37,655 bases of DNA from contig CAIPNM010000114.1 in NCBI GenBank assembly GCA_903866395.1, positions 1-37,655 of the forward strand. Direction: 5' to 3'. The notes below the pieces were generated by a model, which saw nothing but the letters and a program-made list of their open reading frames with translations, did not search any database and had not been told where the DNA came from. Within the stretch, counting starts at the first letter, position 1. Every line of letters starts with the position of its first letter. Positions 1 through 7,716 of this stretch are shown here, one piece after another. A program made the translations under genes and the position numbers. This DNA is from an uncultured bacterium (GTDB lineage: Bacteria > Pseudomonadota > Gammaproteobacteria > Burkholderiales > Burkholderiaceae_E).

Positions 1-153
1 ATGCTGGCGACGCAGTTTTCGCTGGGGCTCTCCAATGTCTGGTTCAGTCTGCCAATCGCGGTGGCGGTGGCCCATACCGGCGGCGCGGCCGTGCTGCTCG
101 CGCTGGTCGTGGTGCTAAACTTCCGAGTCGCGCAAGCACGGTTGACACACTGA
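1..153 (+). CDS. ctaA: Heme A synthase COX15/CtaA, C-terminal end (5' truncated by window)
   Basis: The window opens inside this gene; 50 codons and a TGA stop remain. The residues read as the last transmembrane helix of COX15, with a stretch close to the family's typical C-terminal LGxSNVxFxLPxxVAVAHxxGAA pattern. The VAHTGGAA histidine corresponds to a heme-binding histidine of the second four-helix bundle. COX15 is an inner-membrane enzyme that oxidises the C8 methyl of heme O to make heme A for cytochrome c oxidase. The next gene makes heme O, so the two are consecutive steps and probably co-transcribed. The true start lies outside the window, and the methionine at base 1 is not claimed as a start. 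Confidence 0.82.
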   Translation: MLATQFSLGLSNVWFSLPIAVAVAHTGGAAVLLALVVVLNFRVAQARLTH

Positions 154-157
154 GCGG

Positions 158-175
158 CGGGGCCCCGAGGCCCCG
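158..175 (+). other. Intercistronic hairpin between COX15 and ctaB
   Basis: A perfect 7-bp inverted repeat, CGGGGCC and GGCCCCG, is separated by CCGA and starts 5 bases after the COX15 stop. No T-run follows, so it is not a standard intrinsic terminator. It may stabilise the upstream message or be neutral. Confidence 0.4.
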
Positions 176-234
176 TGGTTTATCGGCCCGATCATCCGGC
201 TTTGCCCAACGCACCCCCCCTCGGTCGTCCTGCC

Positions 235-1128
235 ATGCAACTGACCCGAAACGCACCCGCCAGCTGGCGATACATCGCGATGCAGTATTTCGCGCTCACC
301 AAGCCGCGTGTGGTGCTGCTTGCCGCGTTCTGTGCGCTGATCGGCATGCTGCTCGCAACCGACGGCCCCCTGCCCTGGACGCTGCTCGTTGCAGGGCTGG
401 CCGGCATTTCGCTGCTGGCAGGTGCGGGCTTTGCCTTCAACTGCTTGATTGAGCGCAGCATCGATGCGCGCATGGCGCGCACCCGCGCGCGGCCGCTCGC
501 CCGGGGCGAAGTGGGCGTCACCGGCACCATTATTTTTGCGGGCGTGATCGGCGGCATAGGTGCCGCGCTGCTTTACTGGGCGGTCAATCCCCTCACCATG
601 TGGCTCACCATGGCCACCTTTGTCGGTTATGCGGTCATCTACACCGTACTCCTCAAACCCGCCACGCCGCAAAACATTGTGATCGGTGGCGCCTCGGGCG
701 CCATGCCCCCGGTGCTCGGCTGGGCGGCGGTGGCCAACGAGGTCACTGCGCCCGCGCTGGTGCTGTTCCTGATCATTTTCGTTTGGACGCCACCGCACTT
801 CTGGGCGCTCGCGCTCTACCGCATCGAAGACTATCGGCGCTCGGGGCTTCCGATGTTGCCGGTCACACACGGCCCCGAATTCACCCGCCTGAATGTTCTC
901 CTCTACACCGTGCTGCTGGTAGCGGTTTCGGTGATGCCGTTCATGATCCGCATGAGCGGGCTTTTTTATCTGCTAAGCGCACTGGTGCTCGGCGGCGTGT
1001 TTCTCTGGTATGCGTGGCGGCTGTGGCGCAACTACTCTGACGCCCTTGCCCGCAGGACCTTCAGCTACTCCATTTTTTATCTGTCGGCGCTCTTTGGGGC
1101 GCTGCTGATCGATCACTACCTGCGCTGA
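235..1128 (+). CDS. ctaB: Protoheme IX farnesyltransferase (heme O synthase)
   Basis: The enzyme transfers the farnesyl group of farnesyl diphosphate to heme B, giving heme O for terminal oxidases. It is an inner-membrane UbiA-superfamily protein. The first Asp-rich motif is seen as [20 protein letters not shown] and the second as [16 protein letters not shown]; both carry the Mg-diphosphate-binding aspartates. About nine hydrophobic helices are visible. From the ATG at 235 the product is 297 residues, close to E. coli CyoE (296). A GTG at 175 would add 20 residues that look unlike the family, so 235 is preferred; neither start has a strong Shine-Dalgarno sequence. It lies between COX15 and a SCO chaperone, and its TGA overlaps the next ATG by one base. 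Confidence 0.95.
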   Translation: MQLTRNAPASWRYIAMQYFALTKPRVVLLAAFCALIGMLLATDGPLPWTLLVAGLAGISLLAGAGFAFNCLIERSIDARMARTRARPLARGEVGVTGTIIFAGVIGGIGAALLYWAVNPLTMWLTMATFVGYAVIYTVLLKPATPQNIVIGGASGAMPPVLGWAAVANEVTAPALVLFLIIFVWTPPHFWALALYRIEDYRRSGLPMLPVTHGPEFTRLNVLLYTVLLVAVSVMPFMIRMSGLFYLLSALVLGGVFLWYAWRLWRNYSDALARRTFSYSIFYLSALFGALLIDHYLR

Positions 1129-1802
1129 TGTTGGCCTCTGCCAAGGCGCTCTCGCTAAGGCGTCGGTCGCTGCTGCGCGCAGGGGTTGCTACCTTGCCCG
1201 ATTCGTTGTCGCTGGGCTGGCGGGCAGGGCCTGCGGTCGCGGCAGCCCTCGGTCTGGCGGGCTTGGGCGGCTGCGGCCGGCAGTCCGGGTTTCGTGGCAT
1301 CGACATTACGGGTGCAGACTTCGCGAAGGGGTTCGATCTCACCGATCATCGGGGACGCCAAACTCGGCTGGAAGATTTCTCCGGCAAGCTCCTTTTTGTG
1401 TTTTTCGGCTACACCCAATGCCCCGATGTCTGCCCCACGACCATGGCTGAAATGGCCGAGGTCATGCGCCGCCTGGGACCGCTTGCCGATCAGGTGCGGG
1501 TCGCTTTCATTACCGTTGACCCCGAACGCGACACGCAGGAACTGCTGTCGCACTATGTTCCTGCCTTCCACCCCGATTTCATTGGTTTGTGGGGCGATGC
1601 GGAAGCCACGGCCCGCACCGCGCGGGCTTTTCGGGTGGTCTACCAGAAAGTGCCCGGCAAAACGCCCGGGAGCTACACGGTCGACCATAGCGCGGGCAGC
1701 TATGTATTTGACCGGCGCTCGCGCGTACGCCTCATGATCCGCCATGGCACGCAGGCTGAGGCCATTGAGGCCGATCTGAGGCGCCTGCTGAGCGAGCGTT
1801 AG
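1128..1802 (+). CDS. SCO1/SenC family copper chaperone for cytochrome c oxidase
   Basis: SCO proteins deliver copper to the CuA site of cytochrome oxidase subunit II, or act as thiol reductants there, on the periplasmic face. The thioredoxin-like domain carries the CPDVCP copper motif (Cys-x3-Cys), and a later His in DHSAGSY is the expected third ligand. The N-terminus has an RRR stretch, a hydrophobic segment and a lipobox-like LGGC near Cys49, so the protein is probably a membrane-anchored lipoprotein. Length is 224 residues, normal for the family. It overlaps ctaB by one base (TGATG), which suggests translational coupling. Its TAG stop directly abuts the stop of the convergent EamA gene, leaving no room for an intergenic terminator. 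Confidence 0.93.
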   Translation: MLASAKALSLRRRSLLRAGVATLPDSLSLGWRAGPAVAAALGLAGLGGCGRQSGFRGIDITGADFAKGFDLTDHRGRQTRLEDFSGKLLFVFFGYTQCPDVCPTTMAEMAEVMRRLGPLADQVRVAFITVDPERDTQELLSHYVPAFHPDFIGLWGDAEATARTARAFRVVYQKVPGKTPGSYTVDHSAGSYVFDRRSRVRLMIRHGTQAEAIEADLRRLLSER

Positions 1803-2705
1803 TCAGGCCGCCCTGCTTTTGCGCGGCCGAAGCGAGAGCGCGGCCGCGAGGCTCGCCAACACAATCAGTGCCCCGCCAGCAAGGACGTGCGGGCGCAATG
1901 TCTCGCCTGCGATCAGGACGCTAGACAGCGCGGCGACCGGGACCTCGGTGAGCATCACGATCGCGGTCACGCGGGTGGGGAGCCGCGGCGCGCCAAACTG
2001 TAGCGCGGCGTTGGCGATCAGCAGGATCACCGCGAGGACGACCGAACCGGGCAGCCACGCGAAGTCGTTTACAGGAGGCGGGCTGATCATGCTGACAGCC
2101 ATCAGCGCGACGCCCACCCCGGCGGGCACCAGCGCCGATCCCACGCTCATGGCCAACGCCCGCGCGGTGGCCGGGGCCTCGCCCAGGCCGCGCAGCTGCA
2201 CATTCAGCCAGGCGAAACCTGCGCCGCCCGCCACTCCCAGCCAGTCACCGAGCGAAGTGGGCCAGGGGAGCCCTGCACCGGGCTCCCACAGCACCACGGC
2301 GGCCCCCACGATCGCAACCACGGCGCGAAGCGCCGCCCCAGTGGTGATTGGCTCGGCGAGCAACCAGCGGGCAAGCAGCATGGTCCAGACCGGCATGAGA
2401 TAAAAAAGCAGGACGACGCGAAGCACTTCCCCAACCGTCATTCCCCAATTAAAGCAAGCATTGGTAAGCCCCGCCGCGAGAGCAAGCACCCACAGTCGGC
2501 GGTCTGACAGGAGCTGAGCGAGGGCGCTGCGCCACAGCAGTGCGATGCCGACGCTACCGATCAGAAAAACGATGGCGGTTGCCCAGAGCCCGTGCAGACC
2601 CCGCTCGGAGAGATAGCGTAGCGGCCACCACGATAGGCCCCAGATCGTGGCGTTGAACAGCAGCGCGAGGAGCGCTGGGCCGCTTCGAGGGGGCGCGGCG
2701 CTCAC
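1803..2705 (-). CDS. EamA/DMT-family membrane transporter
   Basis: This 300-residue protein has about ten hydrophobic helices in two EamA-like halves, as in drug/metabolite exporters of the RhtA/YdcZ type. The substrate cannot be told from sequence. The open frame continues upstream to 3122, but that extension is Arg/Pro-rich and is a shadow of the nitroreductase gene. I therefore place the start at the GTG at 2705, whose GTGA overlaps the nitroreductase stop, a typical coupled junction. It is the last gene of the minus-strand run that begins with formate dehydrogenase. The position suggests efflux of a small metabolite linked to that run, but this is only inference. Confidence 0.85.
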   Translation of the reverse strand: MSAAPPRSGPALLALLFNATIWGLSWWPLRYLSERGLHGLWATAIVFLIGSVGIALLWRSALAQLLSDRRLWVLALAAGLTNACFNWGMTVGEVLRVVLLFYLMPVWTMLLARWLLAEPITTGAALRAVVAIVGAAVVLWEPGAGLPWPTSLGDWLGVAGGAGFAWLNVQLRGLGEAPATARALAMSVGSALVPAGVGVALMAVSMISPPPVNDFAWLPGSVVLAVILLIANAALQFGAPRLPTRVTAIVMLTEVPVAALSSVLIAGETLRPHVLAGGALIVLASLAAALSLRPRKSRAA

Positions 2706-3286
2706 GCGCCTTGCCAATCGGACCAGACGTCGCGGGCGAGCGCCTTGGGCGCGCGGCTGGAAGGCGGGCGGGTGGCAGTGCCGAGCGCGATCCAGCCGAC
2801 CAGGGTTTCGCCTGGCGCACAGAACGCGCGTGCGAGCAGGGGGTCGCGAACCTTGGCGCCCGACAGCATCTTGCCGGCGTAGCCCAGTGCGTGGGCGGCG
2901 TTGAGAAAATTGGTCAAGGCGCCGCCCACCGCGATCCATTGCTCGTGTGCTGGCACCAGAGGGTGGCCGAGGTCGATGCGGGCGGTGAGCGCCACGCTCA
3001 CCGGTGCTCGGCGCGCGCGTTCGGCATCGAGCTGAGCCCCGGTCTCGTCTTTGCCGGCCTCGCGCGCTGCCTGTGCGAAGAGCGAAGCCAGTCGCTCGCG
3101 CGTCGCACCGCGAATCACGCAAAAGCGAAAGGGAACCAGCTCGGCGTGGTCGGGTGCCTTGAGCGCAGCCGCGGCCATCTGCGCGAGCGCAAGGTCATCG
3201 GGGCCAGGCTCGGAGAGATGCTTGATACCGAGCGAGTGGCGTGTGGTGAGCAGCCGCAGGGGCTCGTTGGATAGGGAGTCGGGCAT
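2702..3286 (-). CDS. Nitroreductase family protein, YdjA-like
   Basis: This FMN-dependent NAD(P)H oxidoreductase has 194 residues, the size of the short YdjA subgroup rather than the longer NfsB type. The N-terminal RHS motif (TTRHSLG) matches the flavin-phosphate-binding region, and GWIALGT near the C-terminus matches the conserved family end. Physiological substrates of YdjA proteins are unclear. In E. coli, ydjA sits beside selD, the selenophosphate synthase gene. Here the homologue lies downstream of selA, selB and selC, so the selenium link recurs. It follows the DsrE gene by 24 bases and overlaps the next gene by 4. Confidence 0.85.
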   Translation of the reverse strand: MPDSLSNEPLRLLTTRHSLGIKHLSEPGPDDLALAQMAAAALKAPDHAELVPFRFCVIRGATRERLASLFAQAAREAGKDETGAQLDAERARRAPVSVALTARIDLGHPLVPAHEQWIAVGGALTNFLNAAHALGYAGKMLSGAKVRDPLLARAFCAPGETLVGWIALGTATRPPSSRAPKALARDVWSDWQGA

Positions 3287-3310
3287 GGCGGCTCAGTCGT
3301 CGGGGCGTGC

Positions 3311-3718
3311 TCAGAATACCAGGGCACGCCAGCGCTGATCGGCGGCGCGGGCCATGAACTGCACCGCCCCACCGCGGCCCTCGCATTCCGGGATCAGCGC
3401 GGTTGAGGCGAGGCCGTGTGCGGCGAGTGCGTCACTACAGGCAAAAAGCCGTGCGCCCAGCTGCGTCGCCTCGCGAATGGAGTCGAGGACGGTCTTGGGG
3501 TGCTGGGGGTTGGGCCTGAGCGCTGCGGCGGCGCCGGGGGCAAGTAGCTGCACGCTCGCCGCGCTGAAGAACATCTCGACCGGAATGTCCATGGCGGCAG
3601 CAGCCGCAGCATGAAAGAACGGGGTGGCCAGTCGCTCGGGCGACCGGGGGTCGGCCGCCCACAGAAGGATCGCTACACCGGCAACCTGATGGTCGATGAA
3701 TCTGCTTGCCTGCGTCAC
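3311..3718 (-). CDS. DsrE-family protein
   Basis: A 135-residue protein with the alternating alpha/beta pattern of DsrE/F proteins, which carry sulfur as persulfide or serve as scaffolds in sulfur transfer. A single conserved-looking cysteine sits in LFACSDAL, about where DsrE and TusD have their active cysteine. The start is a GTG two bases after the stop of the lipoyl-protein gene, so the two are very probably translated together. A DsrE-like domain also occurs in YedF-type proteins linked to selenium metabolism, which fits the location next to selC and selB. The exact role is unknown; the family call is fairly secure, the partner assignment is not. Confidence 0.75.
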   Translation of the reverse strand: MTQASRFIDHQVAGVAILLWAADPRSPERLATPFFHAAAAAAMDIPVEMFFSAASVQLLAPGAAAALRPNPQHPKTVLDSIREATQLGARLFACSDALAAHGLASTALIPECEGRGGAVQFMARAADQRWRALVF

Positions 3719-3720
3719 GG

Positions 3721-4158
3721 TCAGTCGATCCGATAGAGTCGCGCGTGCTCGGCCATGGCGGCCCCCACGCCCTCGCCGTGTAGCAGCGCCAGCCGCTCAT
3801 GATCGAGTGCCTCGGGCCGGATCCGCGCGATCCAGCCCTCGCCATAGGGATCGGTGTGCACGATCTCGGGGGTGTCCGGCAAGCGAGGATTGGTTTCGAT
3901 GACCGTACCCGAGAGGGGTGACTTCACCGACACGATCGATTTTGCGAGCTCAACCACCGCGACCGACTTCCCCTGCTCGATCGCCGTGCCCACCGCTTTG
4001 GCCCGACACATGTAGATCTCGCCCGCGAGTGCGATGCCGAGCGAGGTGATGCCCACGGTGGCGGTGCCGTCGGGTGCGAGCCGTGCCCAGACCTGATGTT
4101 CGATCAGATAGTGCAGATCGGCTGGAAAGGCGAATGCTTCGAAACGCGCAGTACTCAT
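3721..4158 (-). CDS. GcvH-like lipoyl-carrier protein
   Basis: The 145-residue product has the biotinyl/lipoyl fold of glycine cleavage H protein. GTATVGIT near the N-terminus, the lysine in VELAKSIVSVKSPLSG, and the following DTPEIVHTDPYGEGWIARI all match H-protein landmarks. The glutamate three residues before the lysine is kept. No glycine cleavage P or T gene is nearby, so it is unlikely to be the housekeeping GcvH. The pairing with a DsrE protein resembles the lipoate-binding proteins (LbpA) of sulfur-oxidising Hdr-like systems, but no hdr genes are seen here. The start ATG at 4158 lies 24 bases beyond the 3' end of tRNA-Sec, with no visible promoter between. Function is unassigned. Confidence 0.8.
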   Translation of the reverse strand: MSTARFEAFAFPADLHYLIEHQVWARLAPDGTATVGITSLGIALAGEIYMCRAKAVGTAIEQGKSVAVVELAKSIVSVKSPLSGTVIETNPRLPDTPEIVHTDPYGEGWIARIRPEALDHERLALLHGEGVGAAMAEHARLYRID

Positions 4159-4182
4159 GGGATGCCACCGTCATCAGGCGAT

Positions 4183-4278
4183 TGGCGGAGGGGAATGGGA
4201 GTCGAACCCACCCGGCGACGCGTGGCGCCGCCCACCGGGTTTGAAGCCCGGCCGATCCACCAGGATCGTTTCCCCTCC
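4183..4278 (-). tRNA. selC: tRNA-Sec (UCA anticodon)
   Basis: On the minus strand a 96-nt cloverleaf can be drawn with encoded CCA at 4183-4185. The acceptor stem is 8 bp (GGAGGGGA with TCCCCTCC) and the discriminator is G. The anticodon loop CTTCAAA gives anticodon UCA at 4242-4244. A long variable arm pairs GGCGGCGC with GCGTCGCC, and the T loop reads GTTCGACTCC. These are hallmarks of bacterial tRNA-Sec: the long acceptor stem, UCA anticodon and large extra arm. It lies 34 bases downstream of the selB stop on the same strand and 24 bases upstream of the lipoyl-protein gene, so it appears to be embedded within a protein-coding operon. Confidence 0.97.
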
Positions 4279-4312
4279 GAGGTTTGCATGAAAAACGGCC
4301 GGCGCGCTCCTG

Positions 4313-6277
4313 TCAGTCAAGAAACAGCCGGCTGTCGGTACGAAGTCGATGTTCATCGCCCACTCGTCGCAGTAGTCCGGCCCGATCGAAGTATTCCAGA
4401 ATCTGAATTGCCCTTTTTCTGCCAAGCGCAGTGGCGTCGCGAAAGGCTGCTGCGGTGACCGCCCCGTTGGCCGTGGCGAGATCTCTCGCGATGGCGGCGA
4501 GCCGTCGCAGGGTCGCAGTATCGTAGACCAGATCGCGTACGACCTGGTGCAGATCCCCGCGTTGTGCAAGGCGCGCCACCGCCACCCGCAGAAGCGGTTC
4601 GCTCTCGCCGGCATCGCGGGCCAGATCGCGCGCCCACGCGCCCTCATAGCCCGCTGCCGCCAGCATGGGTGCGATCGCCTGTGCGATCCGCTCGTCCACC
4701 GCCGACAGCCGCACACCGTGCTCAGGCAAATGGACAAAGCTGCCGCGAAGGGCGATTCGCGCGTCGTGCTGCAGTTGCTGGAGGAGTGCGCGCCAGAGCG
4801 GCTCGGCAAGCCTTGGCGCGGCCAGTCGGCGCAGGCGCGCGCTGTCCGGACCCAATTCGTCGGGGTGCTGTTCGTGATAGTGGGCGAGCATGGCAAGCGC
4901 CTGCCCGGCGTGCAGATCCCTGTGAGGAGCGCTGAGAGCGAAGATTGCCTCGCCGTCGCGCGCCGCGAGAGGGCTCGCGTTTTCGTCCTGGCCCGCTGTG
5001 GTGTCGGCGTGTGCGAGCCGATCGTGCGCAGAAATCGGCTCCGAGTCAGGCATCGACCCTTCGGCCCGATAGACCTGCGCCAGATCGATGCCGTTTGGCG
5101 CAGCGGCAATCCGCGCGGTATGTCGGGCTGCGCGATCAGCCAACGCGATCGCATCGAGCTCGGCCAGCCGCTGCGGGGTGCGGCGGTAGCGTGCAGGTGC
5201 AAAGGGATCGAGCACGCTGCCGCCTGCGATCGTACGACTCGCCGAAGCATCGCGCAGCACCACGCGATCGCCACGCCAGGCGGCCACCTCATCATGGAGG
5301 GCGAGTTGGACGCGTGCGGTGCCGCCCGGTGCAAGCGTCTCGCCCGCATCAAGCAGCGCCACCGTTCCGGTCACTGAGGTGGCGCCCAGGTGAACATGTA
5401 CCGGGGTGCCCGCGCGAAGCGCGCGGGGCTCCTCTTTCCAAAGCCTCAGCGTGGCATCGATACGGCGGGTGGAGAGTGCGATCGGCGGGGCCACCAGCCA
5501 CTGGCCACGGCGCAGACTCTCGCGGTTCACACCGGCTAGCCCCAGTGCACAGCGCTCGCCTGCGTGGGCTGAGAGAACCGCGCGGTTTTGCGCATGAACA
5601 CTCCGGACGCGGGCCCGAAGCGTGAGGCCCCCGCCGGGCACGCCCACCAGTTCGTCGCCCGCCCGCACCTGCCCCGCATGGACGGTACCCGTTACCACCG
5701 TGCCAGTACCCTCGACCACGAAGACGCGGTCGATTGCAATCCGAAAGCCTTGCTGAGCGGTCGCTTCGCGTGAGGCATGCTCAGCGCGTGCAAGGAGCGC
5801 ATCGCGAAGTGCCGCGATGCCCTCACCGGTTTGCGCGCTCACCAGAAAAATGGGCGCCTCGGCAAAGCGAGTGTCCGCTGCAAGCGCCGCGAGTTGTTCG
5901 CTCACGCGCTCGAGCTGCGGCGGGTCGGCACGATCGGTCTTGGTGATCACGAAGCTTGCCGCGGGCACTGCGAGCAGTTCAAGAATGGCGAAGTGTTCGC
6001 GCGTCTGCGGCATCACGCCATCATCGGCGGCCACCAACATGAGCGCATGATCAATGCCGGTGGCGCCGCTCAGCATGGTGTGTACCAGACGCTCGTGGCC
6101 CGGTACATCGATGAAGCCCAGGCGCGTGCCGCCGGGCGCATCGAGAAACGCATAGCCCAGCTCGATGCTGATGCCGCGACGCTTTTCTTCGGGCAGCCGG
6201 TCGGTATCGACGCCAGTGAGCGCGCGCACCAGCGTGGTCTTGCCGTGGTCGATATGACCCGCAGTGCCGATGATCAC
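4313..6277 (-). CDS. selB: Selenocysteine-specific elongation factor SelB
   Basis: SelB is a GTPase that carries Sec-tRNA-Sec to ribosomes stalled at a UGA followed by a bSECIS. G1 is GHIDHGKT (residues 7-14), G3 is DVPGHE (57-62) and G4 is TKTD in place of NKxD (112-115). Elongation-factor domains II and III follow, then C-terminal winged-helix repeats that bind the SECIS; the end (ALGRKRAIQILEYFDRAG) is typical of the last winged helix. Length is 654 residues against 614 in E. coli. The extra length seems to be an Asp/Glu-rich insert near residues 400-450. The start is GTG at 6277, overlapping the selA stop by four bases (GTGA). Confidence 0.97.
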   Translation of the reverse strand: MIIGTAGHIDHGKTTLVRALTGVDTDRLPEEKRRGISIELGYAFLDAPGGTRLGFIDVPGHERLVHTMLSGATGIDHALMLVAADDGVMPQTREHFAILELLAVPAASFVITKTDRADPPQLERVSEQLAALAADTRFAEAPIFLVSAQTGEGIAALRDALLARAEHASREATAQQGFRIAIDRVFVVEGTGTVVTGTVHAGQVRAGDELVGVPGGGLTLRARVRSVHAQNRAVLSAHAGERCALGLAGVNRESLRRGQWLVAPPIALSTRRIDATLRLWKEEPRALRAGTPVHVHLGATSVTGTVALLDAGETLAPGGTARVQLALHDEVAAWRGDRVVLRDASASRTIAGGSVLDPFAPARYRRTPQRLAELDAIALADRAARHTARIAAAPNGIDLAQVYRAEGSMPDSEPISAHDRLAHADTTAGQDENASPLAARDGEAIFALSAPHRDLHAGQALAMLAHYHEQHPDELGPDSARLRRLAAPRLAEPLWRALLQQLQHDARIALRGSFVHLPEHGVRLSAVDERIAQAIAPMLAAAGYEGAWARDLARDAGESEPLLRVAVARLAQRGDLHQVVRDLVYDTATLRRLAAIARDLATANGAVTAAAFRDATALGRKRAIQILEYFDRAGLLRRVGDEHRLRTDSRLFLD

Positions 6278-7716
6278 GACAGGAGCCGGGCGAGCGCGGG
6301 CAGCTGTGACCCGAGCTCGGTTTCATCTTCAAGACAGCGGCAATCGAGGAGCAGTTGCTGCTCGGCGATCCGGCCGATCACCGGGCGATCGAGTGCGCGC
6401 AGGGCCTGCTCAAGCGATTCGAGCGCTCGCCCTGCACCCCGCTTCTGGACCGGCGCGATCGAAAGCCCTGCCGAGCGCAGGCTCTCCACCGGTAGCGACC
6501 CCGATCCGATCTGTCCGAGAAGCTCGCAGGTCCGAACCGTGAACCGTGGTCCGACCGCGTCGGCAAGCGCCGGCAGAAGCCGCTCGGCGCAGCCGCGAAT
6601 CGCATCGAGCGGCCGCGTGAGGAGCCTGAGCGTTGGCAGATCCTGCTCGAGACGTTCGGGACGCAGATAGAGTCGCAGGGTGGCCTCGAGCGCGGCAAGC
6701 GGAAGTTTGCTCATGCGAAACGCGCGCTTCATGGGATGTCGTCGGATGCGGGCAATCGCTTCACGCGACCCAACGATAAGCCCTGCCTGCGGACCGCCCA
6801 GAAGCTTGTCGCCACTGAAGGTGACGACATCGCAGCCAGCGGCGAGTTTTTCCTGGGGGAGCGGTTCGCGAGGCAGCCCCCAGCGCGCAAGGTCCACCAG
6901 CGATCCACTGCCCAGATCGGTGGCCACCGACAGGCCGCGCGCATGCGCAAGCGAAGCCAGCTCACGCTCATCGACGCTGGCAGAAAAGCCCTGGATTGCA
7001 TAGTTGCTGGTGTGCACCTTCATGAGAAGCGCGGTACGTGGGCCGATGGCCGCTTCATAGTCGCGCAGATGCGTGCGGTTGGTAGTGCCGACCTCAACCA
7101 TCTTCGCTCCCGCGCTTGCCATGACATCAGGCATGCGGAAGGCCCCGCCGATCTCGACCAGTTCGCCGCGCGAGACGATCACTTCGCGGCCGCGCGCAAA
7201 TGCAGCGAGCGTGAGCACCACGGCCGCCGCATTGTTGTTGACGATGGTGGCAGCCTGCGCGCCGGTGATCGTGCAGAGCAGCTCCTCCACGATGGCGTCG
7301 CGATCGCCGCGCCCGCCCGAGGCAAGGTCATATTCGAGGTTGTTCGGCCCTGCCATCATCGCTGCGAGATGGGCGAGCGCCTCGGGTGCGAGGATTGCAC
7401 GACCGAGATTCGTGTGGATCACCGTGCCGGTGAGGTTGATCACGCGACGCATACGCGGAGCGAGTCGCGCGCTCACGCGGGCGTGAAGCTGCCCGATGAG
7501 CGAATCCACGCTCACCTCGGCGATGGGCAGCGTGCCGGCAAGTGCACGCTCACGGAGCGTCTCCAGAAGCGCACGGGCCTCGGCCGCCACCAATGTGTGG
7601 CCATGCTCCGAGACGAGGGCTGTGCCCGCGGGCGCGCGCAGCAGTCGGTCAATGGAGGGAAGGTCTTTTGGGCTGGCCTTCGAACCGTCGACGACGGATT
7701 GCGCGGGCCGGTCCAT
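6274..7716 (-). CDS. selA: L-seryl-tRNA(Sec) selenium transferase
   Basis: SelA is a PLP enzyme that converts Ser-tRNA-Sec to Sec-tRNA-Sec with selenophosphate as donor. The product is 480 residues and the family is usually 460-475. The N-terminal region (DLPSIDRLL) matches the tRNA-binding domain. NLTGTVIHTNLGRA (94-107) and TNLGR are family signatures. The PLP lysine is expected at Lys304 in TFSGDKLLGGPQAG. Its ATG overlaps the fdhE stop by one base, and its stop overlaps the selB GTG, so fdhE-selA-selB are tightly coupled. SelD, which supplies selenophosphate, is not in this window. Confidence 0.97.
   Translation of the reverse strand: MDRPAQSVVDGSKASPKDLPSIDRLLRAPAGTALVSEHGHTLVAAEARALLETLRERALAGTLPIAEVSVDSLIGQLHARVSARLAPRMRRVINLTGTVIHTNLGRAILAPEALAHLAAMMAGPNNLEYDLASGGRGDRDAIVEELLCTITGAQAATIVNNNAAAVVLTLAAFARGREVIVSRGELVEIGGAFRMPDVMASAGAKMVEVGTTNRTHLRDYEAAIGPRTALLMKVHTSNYAIQGFSASVDERELASLAHARGLSVATDLGSGSLVDLARWGLPREPLPQEKLAAGCDVVTFSGDKLLGGPQAGLIVGSREAIARIRRHPMKRAFRMSKLPLAALEATLRLYLRPERLEQDLPTLRLLTRPLDAIRGCAERLLPALADAVGPRFTVRTCELLGQIGSGSLPVESLRSAGLSIAPVQKRGAGRALESLEQALRALDRPVIGRIAEQQLLLDCRCLEDETELGSQLPALARLLS

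Noticed and set aside
2706-3122. N-terminal 139-residue extension of the EamA frame
   Set aside because: It is Arg/Pro-rich, overlaps the nitroreductase gene on the same strand in another frame, and a coupled GTG start at 2705 fits both the family and the spacing.
4174-5352. Minus-strand open frame of 392 codons across selC and selB
   Set aside because: It runs through the tRNA gene and out of frame with selB, has shadow-type composition, and shows no recognisable domain.
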